Positions 8,568-15,898 of a stretch of 40,802 nucleotides of DNA are shown here, piece after piece. Under the pieces are notes generated by a model. The model did no database searches and was not told the origin of the DNA. It was given only the letters and a program-made list of their open reading frames with translations. The position numbers and the translations under genes are program-made. Source of the stretch: Bacilli bacterium (lineage in GTDB: Bacteria; Bacillota_I; Bacilli_A; RFN20; CAG-826); assembly GCA_024695105.1 (NCBI GenBank), contig JAILIV010000036.1, positions 1-40,802 of the forward strand. Reading direction: 5' to 3'. Each line of letters begins with the position of its first letter. The stretch's first letter is position 1.

Positions 8568-9485
8568 ATGAGCCACCCCGCCCTCGCCTCTTTGGAAGAC
8601 ACCCTTTGGGACTTCGTCGCAGGCGAGGACTGCCCCACCTTCTTCGTCCACGGAAACGGCCTCTTGCTACAGGAGGCCTTTCTTTCTGCCCTGACCATCG
8701 CGCATCCCTTATTTGGACGGACTTGCTTCCGTATCGATCAGGAATATGCGGAAGCCTGGAAACCAATCGTCGAACGCTTCGACCTCGCTTCCAAGCAAAG
8801 CCTTGTCACGTTTGAGCTTGCCCCGCTGCAAGAAGAGGAGATACGTGACACGATTCTTCTGACCGACCAAGCCCTTTCCGAGAAAACGATGGCCGTCCCA
8901 AAAGCCATCATCCGCCTTGACGAAGGCGAGCAGGAAGAAGAGACGGAAGAGGAAATGGACGAAGATTACCGCGCCACCGTCGCGTTCATGTCCTTATACG
9001 GAAAAGGCATCGAAGGGTTTACTTTGCCCCAACCGCCCTACCATGTCTTTCCACGCGACTGGCATTACCTAGGGCCTTCGCGCAACATGGGCGCCTATGG
9101 CGTGCTGGAGGACGAGCTTCGACGCGGGCTTGAAAAAGACGATGGCACCTTATGCCCCCAAGAAAGCCACGAAGCGATCCTCAAGGCTTTGCGCGGAGAA
9201 CCAATATCCGGCCCGGCGTTCTATCATGCGCTCCGTAGCTGCTACCGTTCGCCTTGCCTACTTCGCGACATGGCCAGTTACCAGCATGACACCTGGGAGC
9301 TACGGACGCTTGCCTACCACCGCGACCCAACGAGCAAAACCTCCATGTTGGTCCCCTACCCCTTCTTGCTCCAAACCGAGTTAAAGAAAATGGAGGGGCT
9401 ATCGGATGAAGATGCCTTTGGCATGGACATCCTCTACAGCGATTTCCTCATCCCTTTGCTCCATTTACGAAGCTTGCTCTCGTAA
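8568..9485 (+). CDS. Hypothetical protein coupled to clpP
   Basis: 305 aa. The track's longer ORF runs backwards through clpP; the ATG at 8568, two bases after the clpP stop, gives a sensible start and suggests translational coupling, as no separate Shine-Dalgarno is seen beyond AAGAAG. No membrane helix or signal peptide. The N-terminal third alternates hydrophobic strands and helices ('CPTFFVHGNGLLLQEAF', 'QSLVTFELAPLQEEEI'), followed by an acidic EEETEEEMDED stretch near residue 125 and a mixed C-terminus rich in aromatic and Arg residues. I do not recognise the family. Its coupling to ClpP makes a protease-linked role possible, but this is inferred only from position. Confidence 0.75.
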   Translation: MSHPALASLEDTLWDFVAGEDCPTFFVHGNGLLLQEAFLSALTIAHPLFGRTCFRIDQEYAEAWKPIVERFDLASKQSLVTFELAPLQEEEIRDTILLTDQALSEKTMAVPKAIIRLDEGEQEEETEEEMDEDYRATVAFMSLYGKGIEGFTLPQPPYHVFPRDWHYLGPSRNMGAYGVLEDELRRGLEKDDGTLCPQESHEAILKALRGEPISGPAFYHALRSCYRSPCLLRDMASYQHDTWELRTLAYHRDPTSKTSMLVPYPFLLQTELKKMEGLSDEDAFGMDILYSDFLIPLLHLRSLLS

Positions 9486-9546
9486 CGCCTTGAATCCCAA
9501 ACCCCCGCTTTTCGGCCTTTGGTAGCGGTATCATGGCCCGATTTCG

Positions 9547-9574
9547 TTGTCTTCTTCGCGCGCAATGGTACAAT
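9547..9574 (+). promoter_or_regulatory. Promoter of the 9607 membrane-protein gene
   Basis: TTGTCT (9547-9552), a 16-nt spacer, and an extended -10 TG-G-TACAAT (9566-9574). The predicted start of transcription leaves a leader of about 26 nt carrying AAGGAG. Confidence 0.6.
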
Positions 9575-9606
9575 GCGCACAATTCGGATACGAAAAGGAG
9601 TTATTC

Positions 9607-10350
9607 ATGGACAAAGTTATCGGAATTTTGAAAAAGCCGGCCCGTTGGATTGTCTTTGGCGGATTGTGCGGCGTCAACCTCTTTGGGTTGCTCTACGCGA
9701 TTGGCTTCATGGCCAACTTCGGCAACGGCATTAATGTCATCGGTGCGTTGCTTTACATCGTGGTGCTCACCGGCCTTTGCGGCGCGACGGGCTATGCCAT
9801 CCTCACCAAGAAAGGCAACATCGCCAGCGCTTTGGGCAAGCTGCTCATCGGGTTCTACCTGGTTTCCTCTTTGCTTGGATTCATCGGCGGCTTGGGAAAC
9901 GACGCGGCGGGCGTCCTGCACTTCATCGCCCTTTTCTTCCTGCTTGCCACCTTTGGCGTCTGCCTGCTCAACATCGTTTTCCCCAAGTTCGCGCAGAACA
10001 AGATCCTAAAGATCGTCGCCTTTGGCGGCGTCGCGGCCTTCGTGCTTTTCGAGCTTGTCTCCTTGCTCATCGGCTTCGGTGGCGCAGGCGACTGGGGTGA
10101 CATGGCTTGGGTCATGGTCGTGGGAAACCTCGAAAGCATCGCCATGCTCCCCGCCTTGCTCTTTGGTTACCTGCTTCTTGCGGTCAACGAAGAGGACTTC
10201 AAGTTCCAGCGCGCCCCCAAGGCTCAACCCGAACAAAAGGAAGAAGAGCCGGTTGAGGAAGAGCCCGTAGGGGAAGAGCCTGCCGAGGAACCCACGGAAG
10301 AAAAACCCGCCGAGGAACCCAAAGCGGAGAATCCCGACGAAGGAAAATAA
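9607..10350 (+). CDS. Six-helix membrane protein with acidic Glu/Pro-rich tail
   Basis: 247 aa from the ATG at 9607, which has AAGGAG 6 nt upstream. The longer ORF start is rejected because it lies inside the promoter. About six hydrophobic helices fill residues 12-200 (for example 'WIVFGGLCGVNLFGLLYAIGF' and 'LHFIALFFLLATFGVCLL'). The last ~45 residues are a cytoplasmic tail of repeated EEPVEEEP/EEPTEEKP units. The gene is monocistronic, between its own promoter and a strong terminator. The family is not recognised; the short connecting loops are typical of small uncharacterised Bacillota membrane proteins. The tail repeats resemble the acidic segments in PolC and in the coupling ATPase. Confidence 0.82.
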   Translation: MDKVIGILKKPARWIVFGGLCGVNLFGLLYAIGFMANFGNGINVIGALLYIVVLTGLCGATGYAILTKKGNIASALGKLLIGFYLVSSLLGFIGGLGNDAAGVLHFIALFFLLATFGVCLLNIVFPKFAQNKILKIVAFGGVAAFVLFELVSLLIGFGGAGDWGDMAWVMVVGNLESIAMLPALLFGYLLLAVNEEDFKFQRAPKAQPEQKEEEPVEEEPVGEEPAEEPTEEKPAEEPKAENPDEGK

Positions 10351-10368
10351 CCGTCTTCTTAAACAAAT

Positions 10369-10396
10369 GGGTCGGACATTACTCCGGCCCTTTTTT
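10369..10396. terminator. Bidirectional intrinsic terminator
   Basis: GGGTCGGA (10369-10376) pairs with TCCGGCCC (10383-10390), one G-U pair included, followed by TTTTTT on +. On the minus strand the same hairpin is followed by ATTTGTTT and lies right after the stop of the PPTase-fusion gene at 10396, so it can serve both convergent genes. Confidence 0.85.
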
Positions 10397-11676
10397 CATT
10401 CTTCAAGAAGATCGGCGATAGATAACGTGATTGGCTCAGGGAAGGACGCTTTCCTTTCATTGCATAACGTCATCACGTGTCCTTCCAAAACGGTAGTTTG
10501 GATGAAATAGCTCTTTCCTTTGTAAACGCATTTCCCATCGGCGAAACGAGAGAAGCCAACCTTAGTGGGCGTGAGAATCCCCTCCCCTTCGCATTTGGCT
10601 AGGGCTTCCTTCGTGGTCCACGCCTTGGCAAAGCTTTCCTTATCCGTGACTTCCTTCGCCTCTTCTTCCGTGAAGGCATGGGGCACCGTGCCCATAGAGC
10701 AACGGGCAATCTCCTCGATATCCAACCCCACCTCATAAGGGGCAGCGTAAAGACCGATGTAATCCCCGCCGTGGGAAAGGCTAAAACAAGGACCACCTTC
10801 TACATATGGTTTCCCTGAAGCGATTAGTGATATGGGCTTGCCGCCCGTGGCTTTCCTTATAAGCAACGTCCCCACGGCGGACCGCGTTTTGTCTTCCAAA
10901 CGAACGTACCGCAACGCCTTTTCCTTTCGCTCCCCCGACAAGACGTCAAATAGACGTTTGGCTTCGGGTAACGCGTCAAATAGACGCACCAAATAAAGGC
11001 AGGGTTGGTTCTTCTTCCCCTTTCCAAGGGCCAATGCGCGAGAACGTTCTAGGCGACGAAGCAAATCATCGGGGTCGTTACGCCCATCCAAGATCATGCA
11101 CACCCAGCTCTTTTTGTTGAGATGGTATCCTGGAAAGACGGTTTTCATGTCCACGTCCTCTGGGTTTCCGCGGAACGCCACGATAGAGCAAACCCCTTCT
11201 TTCGGTTCCCCCACTTTTTCGTAAGGTACCTTCATGAACACCGCATACCATTTACGGTTGTCCTTCCGCCGAATGATTCCGTTTTCATCATCCCAGAGGT
11301 ATTCGATTCCTTCCCCATGATGAGAAAGAAAATGATCCATGAGCAAACCGAATTCCTTACCGACATGGGGCAAAAGGGAATAGCAGCGCTCGCAGATATC
11401 CTTTAAGCGTTCCTTCACCTCATCCCGAATGGAAATGAGGTATTCCCCATGCGCGGATGGCATTTTGTAAAGGTTGTATTCGTCACCCGTCTCATTATCG
11501 ATGAGCCGAGTGTCCATCGTTCCATCGAAATCGATGCTTACGTGCAACGAAAACGTTCCGCCCTGAATGGGAAATTCATGCACGTATGAATCGTTTTCCG
11601 AATGAAAACCATAATCCAGAAGGCGATCGAAAAGAGGTAATGCCCCTTGGATGATTCCTTCTTCGAACTCGGACAT
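10396..11676 (-). CDS. MmcQ/YjbR domain fused to a 4'-phosphopantetheinyl transferase
   Basis: 426 aa. Residues 1-215 match the two-part MmcQ/YjbR (CyaY-like) proteins of Bacillota: an N-terminal strand-rich part ('LIDNETGDEYNLYKM') and a YjbR core ('RRKDNRKWYAVFMKV', 'FPGYHLNKKSWVCMILDG'). Residues 224-426 are a Sfp/AcpS-like phosphopantetheinyl transferase with 'CFSLSHGGDY' (about 297-306), 'GLDIEEI' (metal ligands Asp319 and Glu321) and 'WTTKEALAKCEGEG' (Glu357). The enzyme would move the 4'-phosphopantetheine arm from CoA to a carrier protein. No carrier protein, PKS or NRPS gene is in the window, so fatty-acid ACP is one possible substrate. The fusion is unusual. A TAAAAT box sits 6 nt before the ATG and no Shine-Dalgarno is convincing. 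Confidence 0.9.
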   Translation of the reverse strand: MSEFEEGIIQGALPLFDRLLDYGFHSENDSYVHEFPIQGGTFSLHVSIDFDGTMDTRLIDNETGDEYNLYKMPSAHGEYLISIRDEVKERLKDICERCYSLLPHVGKEFGLLMDHFLSHHGEGIEYLWDDENGIIRRKDNRKWYAVFMKVPYEKVGEPKEGVCSIVAFRGNPEDVDMKTVFPGYHLNKKSWVCMILDGRNDPDDLLRRLERSRALALGKGKKNQPCLYLVRLFDALPEAKRLFDVLSGERKEKALRYVRLEDKTRSAVGTLLIRKATGGKPISLIASGKPYVEGGPCFSLSHGGDYIGLYAAPYEVGLDIEEIARCSMGTVPHAFTEEEAKEVTDKESFAKAWTTKEALAKCEGEGILTPTKVGFSRFADGKCVYKGKSYFIQTTVLEGHVMTLCNERKASFPEPITLSIADLLEE

Positions 11677-11682
11677 GACCCT

Positions 11683-11688
11683 ATTTTA
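11683..11688 (-). promoter_or_regulatory. -10 box of the PPTase-fusion gene, leaderless candidate
   Basis: On the minus strand TAAAAT (5 of 6 to consensus) ends 6 nt before the ATG at 11676, so transcription would start at or next to the A of ATG. No good -35 was found. Confidence 0.4.
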
Positions 11689-11763
11689 CAACAGGCGAGT
11701 GCCTTCATCGAGAAAGACGTCTTCAATGAAGAAGAAAATAGTGGCGCGTTTTATCCAAAAGAG

Positions 11764-11769
11764 TAGAAT
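11764..11769 (+). promoter_or_regulatory. -10 box for tRNA-Leu(CAA)
   Basis: TAGAAT lies 35 nt upstream of the tRNA 5' end. A -35 is not clear at normal spacing, so the promoter call is weak. Confidence 0.35.
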
Positions 11770-11803
11770 ATCCCCGCTAGCGAGAAGAATTCCCGCTTCG
11801 CGT

Positions 11804-11891
11804 GGCCCCCTGGTGGAATTGGTAGACGCGGTGGACTCAAAATCCACTGTCTGATGAGGACGTGCCGGTTCGAGTCCGGCGGGGGCCACCA
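11804..11891 (+). tRNA. tRNA-Leu (anticodon CAA), CCA encoded
   Basis: The acceptor strands GGCCCCC and GGGGGCC pair fully, followed by A and an encoded CCA. The D arm has the Leu-type 'GGAATTGGTAGACGC', the anticodon stem GTGGA/TCCAC holds loop CTCAAAA with anticodon CAA, a long variable arm follows, and the T arm reads 'GCCGGTTCGAGTCCGGC'. It reads UUG codons. Confidence 0.96.
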
Positions 11892-11906
11892 TAATTAGAA
11901 AAAAAC

Positions 11907-11930
11907 GGATCCGTCATTCGGATCCTTTTT
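11907..11930. terminator. Bidirectional terminator shared by tRNA-Leu and folT
   Basis: GGATCCG-TCATT-CGGATCC (11907-11925) is followed by TTTTT on + and, on the minus strand, by a long T run (complement of the A-run at 11898-11905). The minus-strand TGA of the folT-like gene (11914-11916) is in the hairpin loop, so the stem overlaps its last codons. Confidence 0.85.
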
Positions 11931-12492
11931 CTTCGTTCTTCTTCGCCGCCGGGGGCAATAGGAAGGCGATGGCCCGATGAAGGGGCAATACCAATATGGC
12001 CACCAACACGGCGGTCACTTGGCTCGTCAGGAAACGGATGCCCGTCTGAAGCCACGTGTAATGGACGGGATAGCCCATGATGAGACCATCCAGGTAAAGA
12101 AGCCCCGTGTCCAAACCAGAGATGAACAACGCCGTTCCTAGAACGGTGATGAAATAGATGACTTTGTGCTTGGTGATATGGTCCCCTTTGCGAGCAAAGG
12201 CCAGGGCGACCAGCCCAATGATAAGTCCACGGATCGCGGGCGGAAGGATCCACAAAGGCGTCGTCGGCGTTAATCCATATCCCGAAAACAGGATTTGGTT
12301 GAGGAATTCGCCGATGAGCCCAATCGTCACGGCTTCCCATGGGGATAAGGCCACCGCGGCCAACACGATGACCAACGAACCTAAACCGATTTCAAGAAAG
12401 GTACCGATGCGAAACCGGAGTAACCCAAACACCAAAAACAGACCAATGAGCACGCCGTTAAGGGTAATCCTCTGAAGATTCTGATTTCCCAT
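11914..12492 (-). CDS. folT: ECF transporter substrate-binding (S) component, folate type
   Basis: 192 aa with about six hydrophobic helices. It is the membrane S component that captures a vitamin and docks with the shared EcfA/EcfA'/EcfT module, none of which is in this window. The segment 'FRIGTFLEIGLGSLVIVLAA' followed by 'SPWEAVTIGLIGEFLNQILF' matches the folate-type (FolT) S components, and the gene stands directly behind a tetrahydrofolate riboswitch, which makes folate or a reduced folate the most likely cargo. The start at 12492 is fixed by AAGGAGG 8 nt upstream. The stop codon lies in the loop of a shared terminator. The message probably carries this gene alone. Confidence 0.9.
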   Translation of the reverse strand: MGNQNLQRITLNGVLIGLFLVFGLLRFRIGTFLEIGLGSLVIVLAAVALSPWEAVTIGLIGEFLNQILFSGYGLTPTTPLWILPPAIRGLIIGLVALAFARKGDHITKHKVIYFITVLGTALFISGLDTGLLYLDGLIMGYPVHYTWLQTGIRFLTSQVTAVLVAILVLPLHRAIAFLLPPAAKKNEEKGSE

Positions 12493-12493
12493 A

Positions 12494-12527
12494 AAGAAAA
12501 CCTCCTTTTCGTTTTCTTAAAGGGAGG
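12494..12527 (-). promoter_or_regulatory. Shine-Dalgarno and anti-SD elements of folT (riboswitch output)
   Basis: On the minus strand the site AAAGGAGG (about 12508-12501) can be drawn two ways: paired with CCTCCC (12527-12522), or placed in the loop and edge of an 8-bp hairpin AAGAAAAC/GTTTTCTT (12518-12511 with 12501-12494). Competing folds around the ribosome site fit a translational output. No T-tailed terminator separates aptamer and gene. Confidence 0.5.
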
Positions 12528-12552
12528 CAAAAGGCGTTCACGTCCCGTTTAT

Positions 12553-12651
12553 CCCTAAGCGGCTGCGACGATGCACCGCGAGAATATCTCTCTTCGTCCG
12601 CGGGCGACCTCCCATCCCGTGGCACTTGACGCGCATCGTCTACTCTTAGGC
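12553..12651 (-). promoter_or_regulatory. Tetrahydrofolate (THF, folT-type) riboswitch
   Basis: Read on the minus strand, the leader matches the THF class conserved core in order: 'AGAGTAGACGATGCGCGTC', 'AAGTG', 'GGGATGGGAGGTCGCC', 'GACGAAGA', 'GCGGTGCATCGTCGCAGCCGC'. The P1 helix closes perfectly with CCTAAG (12650-12645) and CTTAGG (12559-12554). The GATGC/GCATC pairing gives the P2 side. It lies about 60 nt before the start of a folT-like S component, the classic target of this riboswitch, so reduced folate should lower transporter synthesis. Confidence 0.93.
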
Positions 12652-12669
12652 GGAACTTCCGCCAAGGCA

Positions 12670-12697
12670 ATTGTACCCCAAAACCGCCCCGTTTCCA
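12670..12697 (-). promoter_or_regulatory. Promoter of the THF riboswitch-folT message
   Basis: On the minus strand TGGAAA (12697-12692), 16 nt, TACAAT (12675-12670). Transcription would begin about 12 nt before a GGCGGAAGTTCCGCC palindrome (12663-12649) that precedes the aptamer. Confidence 0.55.
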
Positions 12698-12719
12698 CCA
12701 TGGCTATACCCCATGGCTC

Positions 12720-12754
12720 TTCAAACGGGCACGAAAGTTCTCTAACATAGAGAA
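12720..12754 (+). promoter_or_regulatory. Promoter with a TTCTCTA palindrome for the 12761 gene
   Basis: TTCAAA (12720-12725), 17 nt, TAACAT (12743-12748). The -10 is inside a perfect inverted repeat TTCTCTA-ACA-TAGAGAA (12738-12754) that ends 6 nt before the ATG. A repressor bound here would block the promoter. The leader would be about 6 nt without a ribosome site. Confidence 0.5.
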
Positions 12755-12760
12755 AACCTT

Positions 12761-14728
12761 ATGGCGGAAAAGAAAAAGAAGATCCCATTCGTTTCCAAGT
12801 TGACCAACGCCATCTTTTCCCGTCGGGGCGTGGTCATCAACGGCATCCTTGGCCTTGGGCTCTTCGCGTGGATTCTGGCGCTTTTGATCATACCTGCGCG
12901 CGTATGTGGCGACCCTGGGGCTTATGGGGATCCGCAATTCATCGCCCTGCGGGAGAAAACGCTCCAAGAAGGAACCCGCGGCGGCCCCAACAATTCGGGG
13001 CTCAGCGGCGACGATACCTCACGATGGTTGGACGTCAATGTCAACGGAAGCGATTATTTCTTCCTCGTATGGAGTCCCTCCGTCCTTTCCCACTACTTTG
13101 AGATTTCCACCTCCGTGGTTCTTGCGGAAAACGTAAATGCGATCGCCGCCTTTTCTAACGAGCTGATCCTTCCAACGTCGGACGAGCTTGCGCAGGGGAT
13201 GGTCTTCGAAGGGACCGCCGAGCTTGCAAACGCGAAAGGATATCCTCTATTTTGGGACAAAGGAATCTACGCCTCTACCAAAGCACGCAGCAAAATCGAC
13301 GATAAGTTGCGGGAATATCCCGATACTACTTTGGAAAACCCCAAAGACTCGAGTATGGACGATGCGACGTTCCAAGGTTACGCCGACCAAGCCCTCGCCC
13401 TCCGCTCCAAACTCCTCCAAGACATTCCCGACGTGCTACGCCAACTAGGCGCGACCGAGCCAAGCACCCTTCTTTCCGGGGCGGTGCGCATCCAACAAAC
13501 GATCGTGGACGTCCTAGGTCTCCCCGCGCAGTCCATCTTGCTTTCCGTGCCCTGTGGGCCACTTCTATGCCTATTCGCCGTCGGATGGGTGCGCTTGCTT
13601 ATGGAAGACAAGCGACATCGCTTGGTGTCCCGTGGCGAATTGCCGCCCATTCGACGCGCCGAGCTTTATCCCTGCGCCATCATCGAGCCAGATCCCCCAG
13701 AAGTCGTCGAAGAACCCAAGGAGCCCATCGTCTCCGAACGGCAAAAAGCCTATGAGCGATTCATTGAGCGCACCAAACTCCGCCCTATCTTCGGGGAATG
13801 GTTCTTCCGCGCCCTCGGCCTGCTTTTGATCGCAATCGGCGTCACGTTGACCTTCTTCGCCACCAAAGCCGCCAGCGGGATATACGGGGATGCGGGATAT
13901 GCCTTTGCCTCCGGGGCGGAATGGTATGAGACCATCGAGCAGGCAGGACGGTTCATCTTGGTCATCGGCATCATCGGGGTGACCTGCGAAACCCACCGCA
14001 ACCTCAAATTCTCCTCCGCGGTCTTCTTCTCGCTCGCCTTCATCTATTACCTGACCGCAAACTCCATCTTGCTTTTCATCGACTACTCCATGCCGATGGA
14101 ATCCTCCAGCGGCTTCAGCCTAGGGTCGGTGATCAGCAACCTTTTGCCCGGGAACATCTTCCTTGGCATCGGCCTATTCGCCTTCATTGGGTTCTTCCTT
14201 TTCTCCAACCCGCCCAAATGGTTCATCAACCGAACCGCGTTCCGCGCGCTTTCCGCCATCCCCACCGCCATAGCCATCTTGTCCATCGTCTTCTCCGCGC
14301 TTTTCCGCGCAGGGGTCTACACGCCAAACTATTGGATCAAAAACATCCTCTTCATCCGTGACTTCGACGCGATCTTCATCGGGGTATCCTATGAGTTCGT
14401 CATCTTCTTCCACCGCAGACACATGATCCGGAAATACGGCGAGGAAGGCATCGATGAGCGCATCGCCCAGCCCTCCCACCAATTCCTGAAGAACCTCATC
14501 CTTTGCGGGCTGATCGTCGCGTTCACCATCTTCTTCTATTCCGTCACCGGGGATTGGAAGAAGAACCTCGACCTCCCCAAACACACGTTCATCTATTTTC
14601 TGATCCCCTTGTTCCTTTTCTACAAGCCCGCGGGCGTCAACCACAATAACAAACTCGACATCCTCTATTACGGCCTATATTTCCTCGGCATGCTTTTGCC
14701 AAAGATTCTCAATTTGATCGTCTCGTGA
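12761..14728 (+). CDS. Large multi-pass membrane protein of unknown function
   Basis: 655 aa. A basic N-terminus (MAEKKKK) and a helix at about 25-45 are followed by an extracytoplasmic domain of about 220 residues rich in polar residues ('NVNGSDYFFLVWSPSVLSHY'). A second helix lies near 260-275, then a cytoplasmic loop with an EPDPPEVVEEPKEP stretch, then about eight helices to the C-terminus ('FFRALGLLLIAIGVTLTFF', 'NLILCGLIVAFTIFFYSV'). The family is not recognised. The two-helix plus large outside domain plus membrane bundle layout fits a sensor, transporter or cell-envelope enzyme. It has its own promoter with an inverted repeat and is followed by sbcD after 39 nt. No Shine-Dalgarno is visible at its start. 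Confidence 0.82.
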   Translation: MAEKKKKIPFVSKLTNAIFSRRGVVINGILGLGLFAWILALLIIPARVCGDPGAYGDPQFIALREKTLQEGTRGGPNNSGLSGDDTSRWLDVNVNGSDYFFLVWSPSVLSHYFEISTSVVLAENVNAIAAFSNELILPTSDELAQGMVFEGTAELANAKGYPLFWDKGIYASTKARSKIDDKLREYPDTTLENPKDSSMDDATFQGYADQALALRSKLLQDIPDVLRQLGATEPSTLLSGAVRIQQTIVDVLGLPAQSILLSVPCGPLLCLFAVGWVRLLMEDKRHRLVSRGELPPIRRAELYPCAIIEPDPPEVVEEPKEPIVSERQKAYERFIERTKLRPIFGEWFFRALGLLLIAIGVTLTFFATKAASGIYGDAGYAFASGAEWYETIEQAGRFILVIGIIGVTCETHRNLKFSSAVFFSLAFIYYLTANSILLFIDYSMPMESSSGFSLGSVISNLLPGNIFLGIGLFAFIGFFLFSNPPKWFINRTAFRALSAIPTAIAILSIVFSALFRAGVYTPNYWIKNILFIRDFDAIFIGVSYEFVIFFHRRHMIRKYGEEGIDERIAQPSHQFLKNLILCGLIVAFTIFFYSVTGDWKKNLDLPKHTFIYFLIPLFLFYKPAGVNHNNKLDILYYGLYFLGMLLPKILNLIVS

Positions 14729-14767
14729 CCTAGAGTTTTCCCTTCGGGATAGTAAACTTATAGGACC

Positions 14768-15898
14768 ATGAGGTTTTTGCATTTAGCCGATTTGCACCTC
14801 GGCAAGAAAATCAACGACTATTCCCTCAAGGATGACCAGCGCCACGCCTTGCTTCAGGCCCTTGATTTGGCCAAGAAGGAAAAGGTGGACGCCGTCATCG
14901 TCGCGGGGGACGTGTATGACTCGAGCCTCCCCACCGCCGAGGCGACCGAGTTCTACGACTGGTTTTTAACCTCGTTCCATGCCTTAGGGGTGCCGTTATT
15001 AATGATTTCGGGCAACCACGACTCCCCCGAGCGCCTCGCGGTGGGATCTTCGTTGCTGAAGGCCGCCAACGTGCATATCGTCACCAAGGTCGAAGATAGC
15101 CTTTCCCCCATCACAATCAACGGCGTCGACTTCTATTTGCTCCCCCATTTCCGCCCCAGCGAAGTCAACCGTGCCTTCGGGACAGACGCGCGCAGCTTTG
15201 AATCCGCGATGAAGGAAGTCCTTTCCCGCATCGAAACCCAAGAAGGGAAGCCAAGCGTTTTAATCACGCACCAAGCTATCTTGCCCGTGGGACTAACCAT
15301 TGAGAGCTCGGGTTCAGAGACCGCTTTGGACGTCGACGTTAACGGTGCCGTCGGGGGAAGCGAGACGATCGACGTAAAACTATTCGAACGTTTCACCTAT
15401 TTGGCGTTAGGCCACATCCATAAAGCCCAAAACGTCGGAAAAAACGCCCGCTATCCTGGGGCGTTACTCAAATACCACATCAAAGAGGCCAACGCGAAAC
15501 GCTCGTTCACCGTCGTGGATATCGAAGGCACGTCCTTCTCCATCCGCGAATTCCCGATTCAACTGATACGTGACGTCGTGGTTTTGGAAGGGACGCTAGA
15601 GGAAGTACTTGCCATGCCAGGGAACGAGGACAACTTCGTCCACGTCCGCCTCACCGACGAGGAATTTGTGGACTCCCCCTTTGCCAAACTAAAGGCCCGT
15701 TACCCCTATTGCTTAGGGCTGGAGTACCCCCATGCAAAACCCGCCTCCGCCGACGTGGTGGAATTCGAAAACGTCGAGGAGATGGATAAGGCGGAACTAT
15801 TCCAGAAGTTCTTTGAGCAGTTCGGTTCCGGGGAGTTAGACACGCAACAGAAAGAACTCGTGAAACGCCTATTAGACGAAGCGGAGGGAAAGGCATGA
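14768..15898 (+). CDS. sbcD: Exonuclease subunit SbcD (Mre11 family)
   Basis: 376 aa, normal SbcD length. Metallophosphoesterase nuclease subunit of the SbcCD complex, which cuts DNA hairpins and blocked double-strand ends using manganese. Metal-binding motifs are complete: Asp8 and His10 in 'LADLHLG', Asp48 in 'VAGDVYDSS', Asn83-His84 in 'SGNHDSPERL', His168 in 'ITHQA', and His216/His218 in 'GHIHKA'. The C-terminal part is the usual capping region plus the helices that hold SbcC. The ATG at 14768 has only AGGA 2 nt upstream, a weak site. The stop overlaps the sbcC start by 4 nt (ATGA), the standard coupling of the two subunits. Confidence 0.97.
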   Translation: MRFLHLADLHLGKKINDYSLKDDQRHALLQALDLAKKEKVDAVIVAGDVYDSSLPTAEATEFYDWFLTSFHALGVPLLMISGNHDSPERLAVGSSLLKAANVHIVTKVEDSLSPITINGVDFYLLPHFRPSEVNRAFGTDARSFESAMKEVLSRIETQEGKPSVLITHQAILPVGLTIESSGSETALDVDVNGAVGGSETIDVKLFERFTYLALGHIHKAQNVGKNARYPGALLKYHIKEANAKRSFTVVDIEGTSFSIREFPIQLIRDVVVLEGTLEEVLAMPGNEDNFVHVRLTDEEFVDSPFAKLKARYPYCLGLEYPHAKPASADVVEFENVEEMDKAELFQKFFEQFGSGELDTQQKELVKRLLDEAEGKA

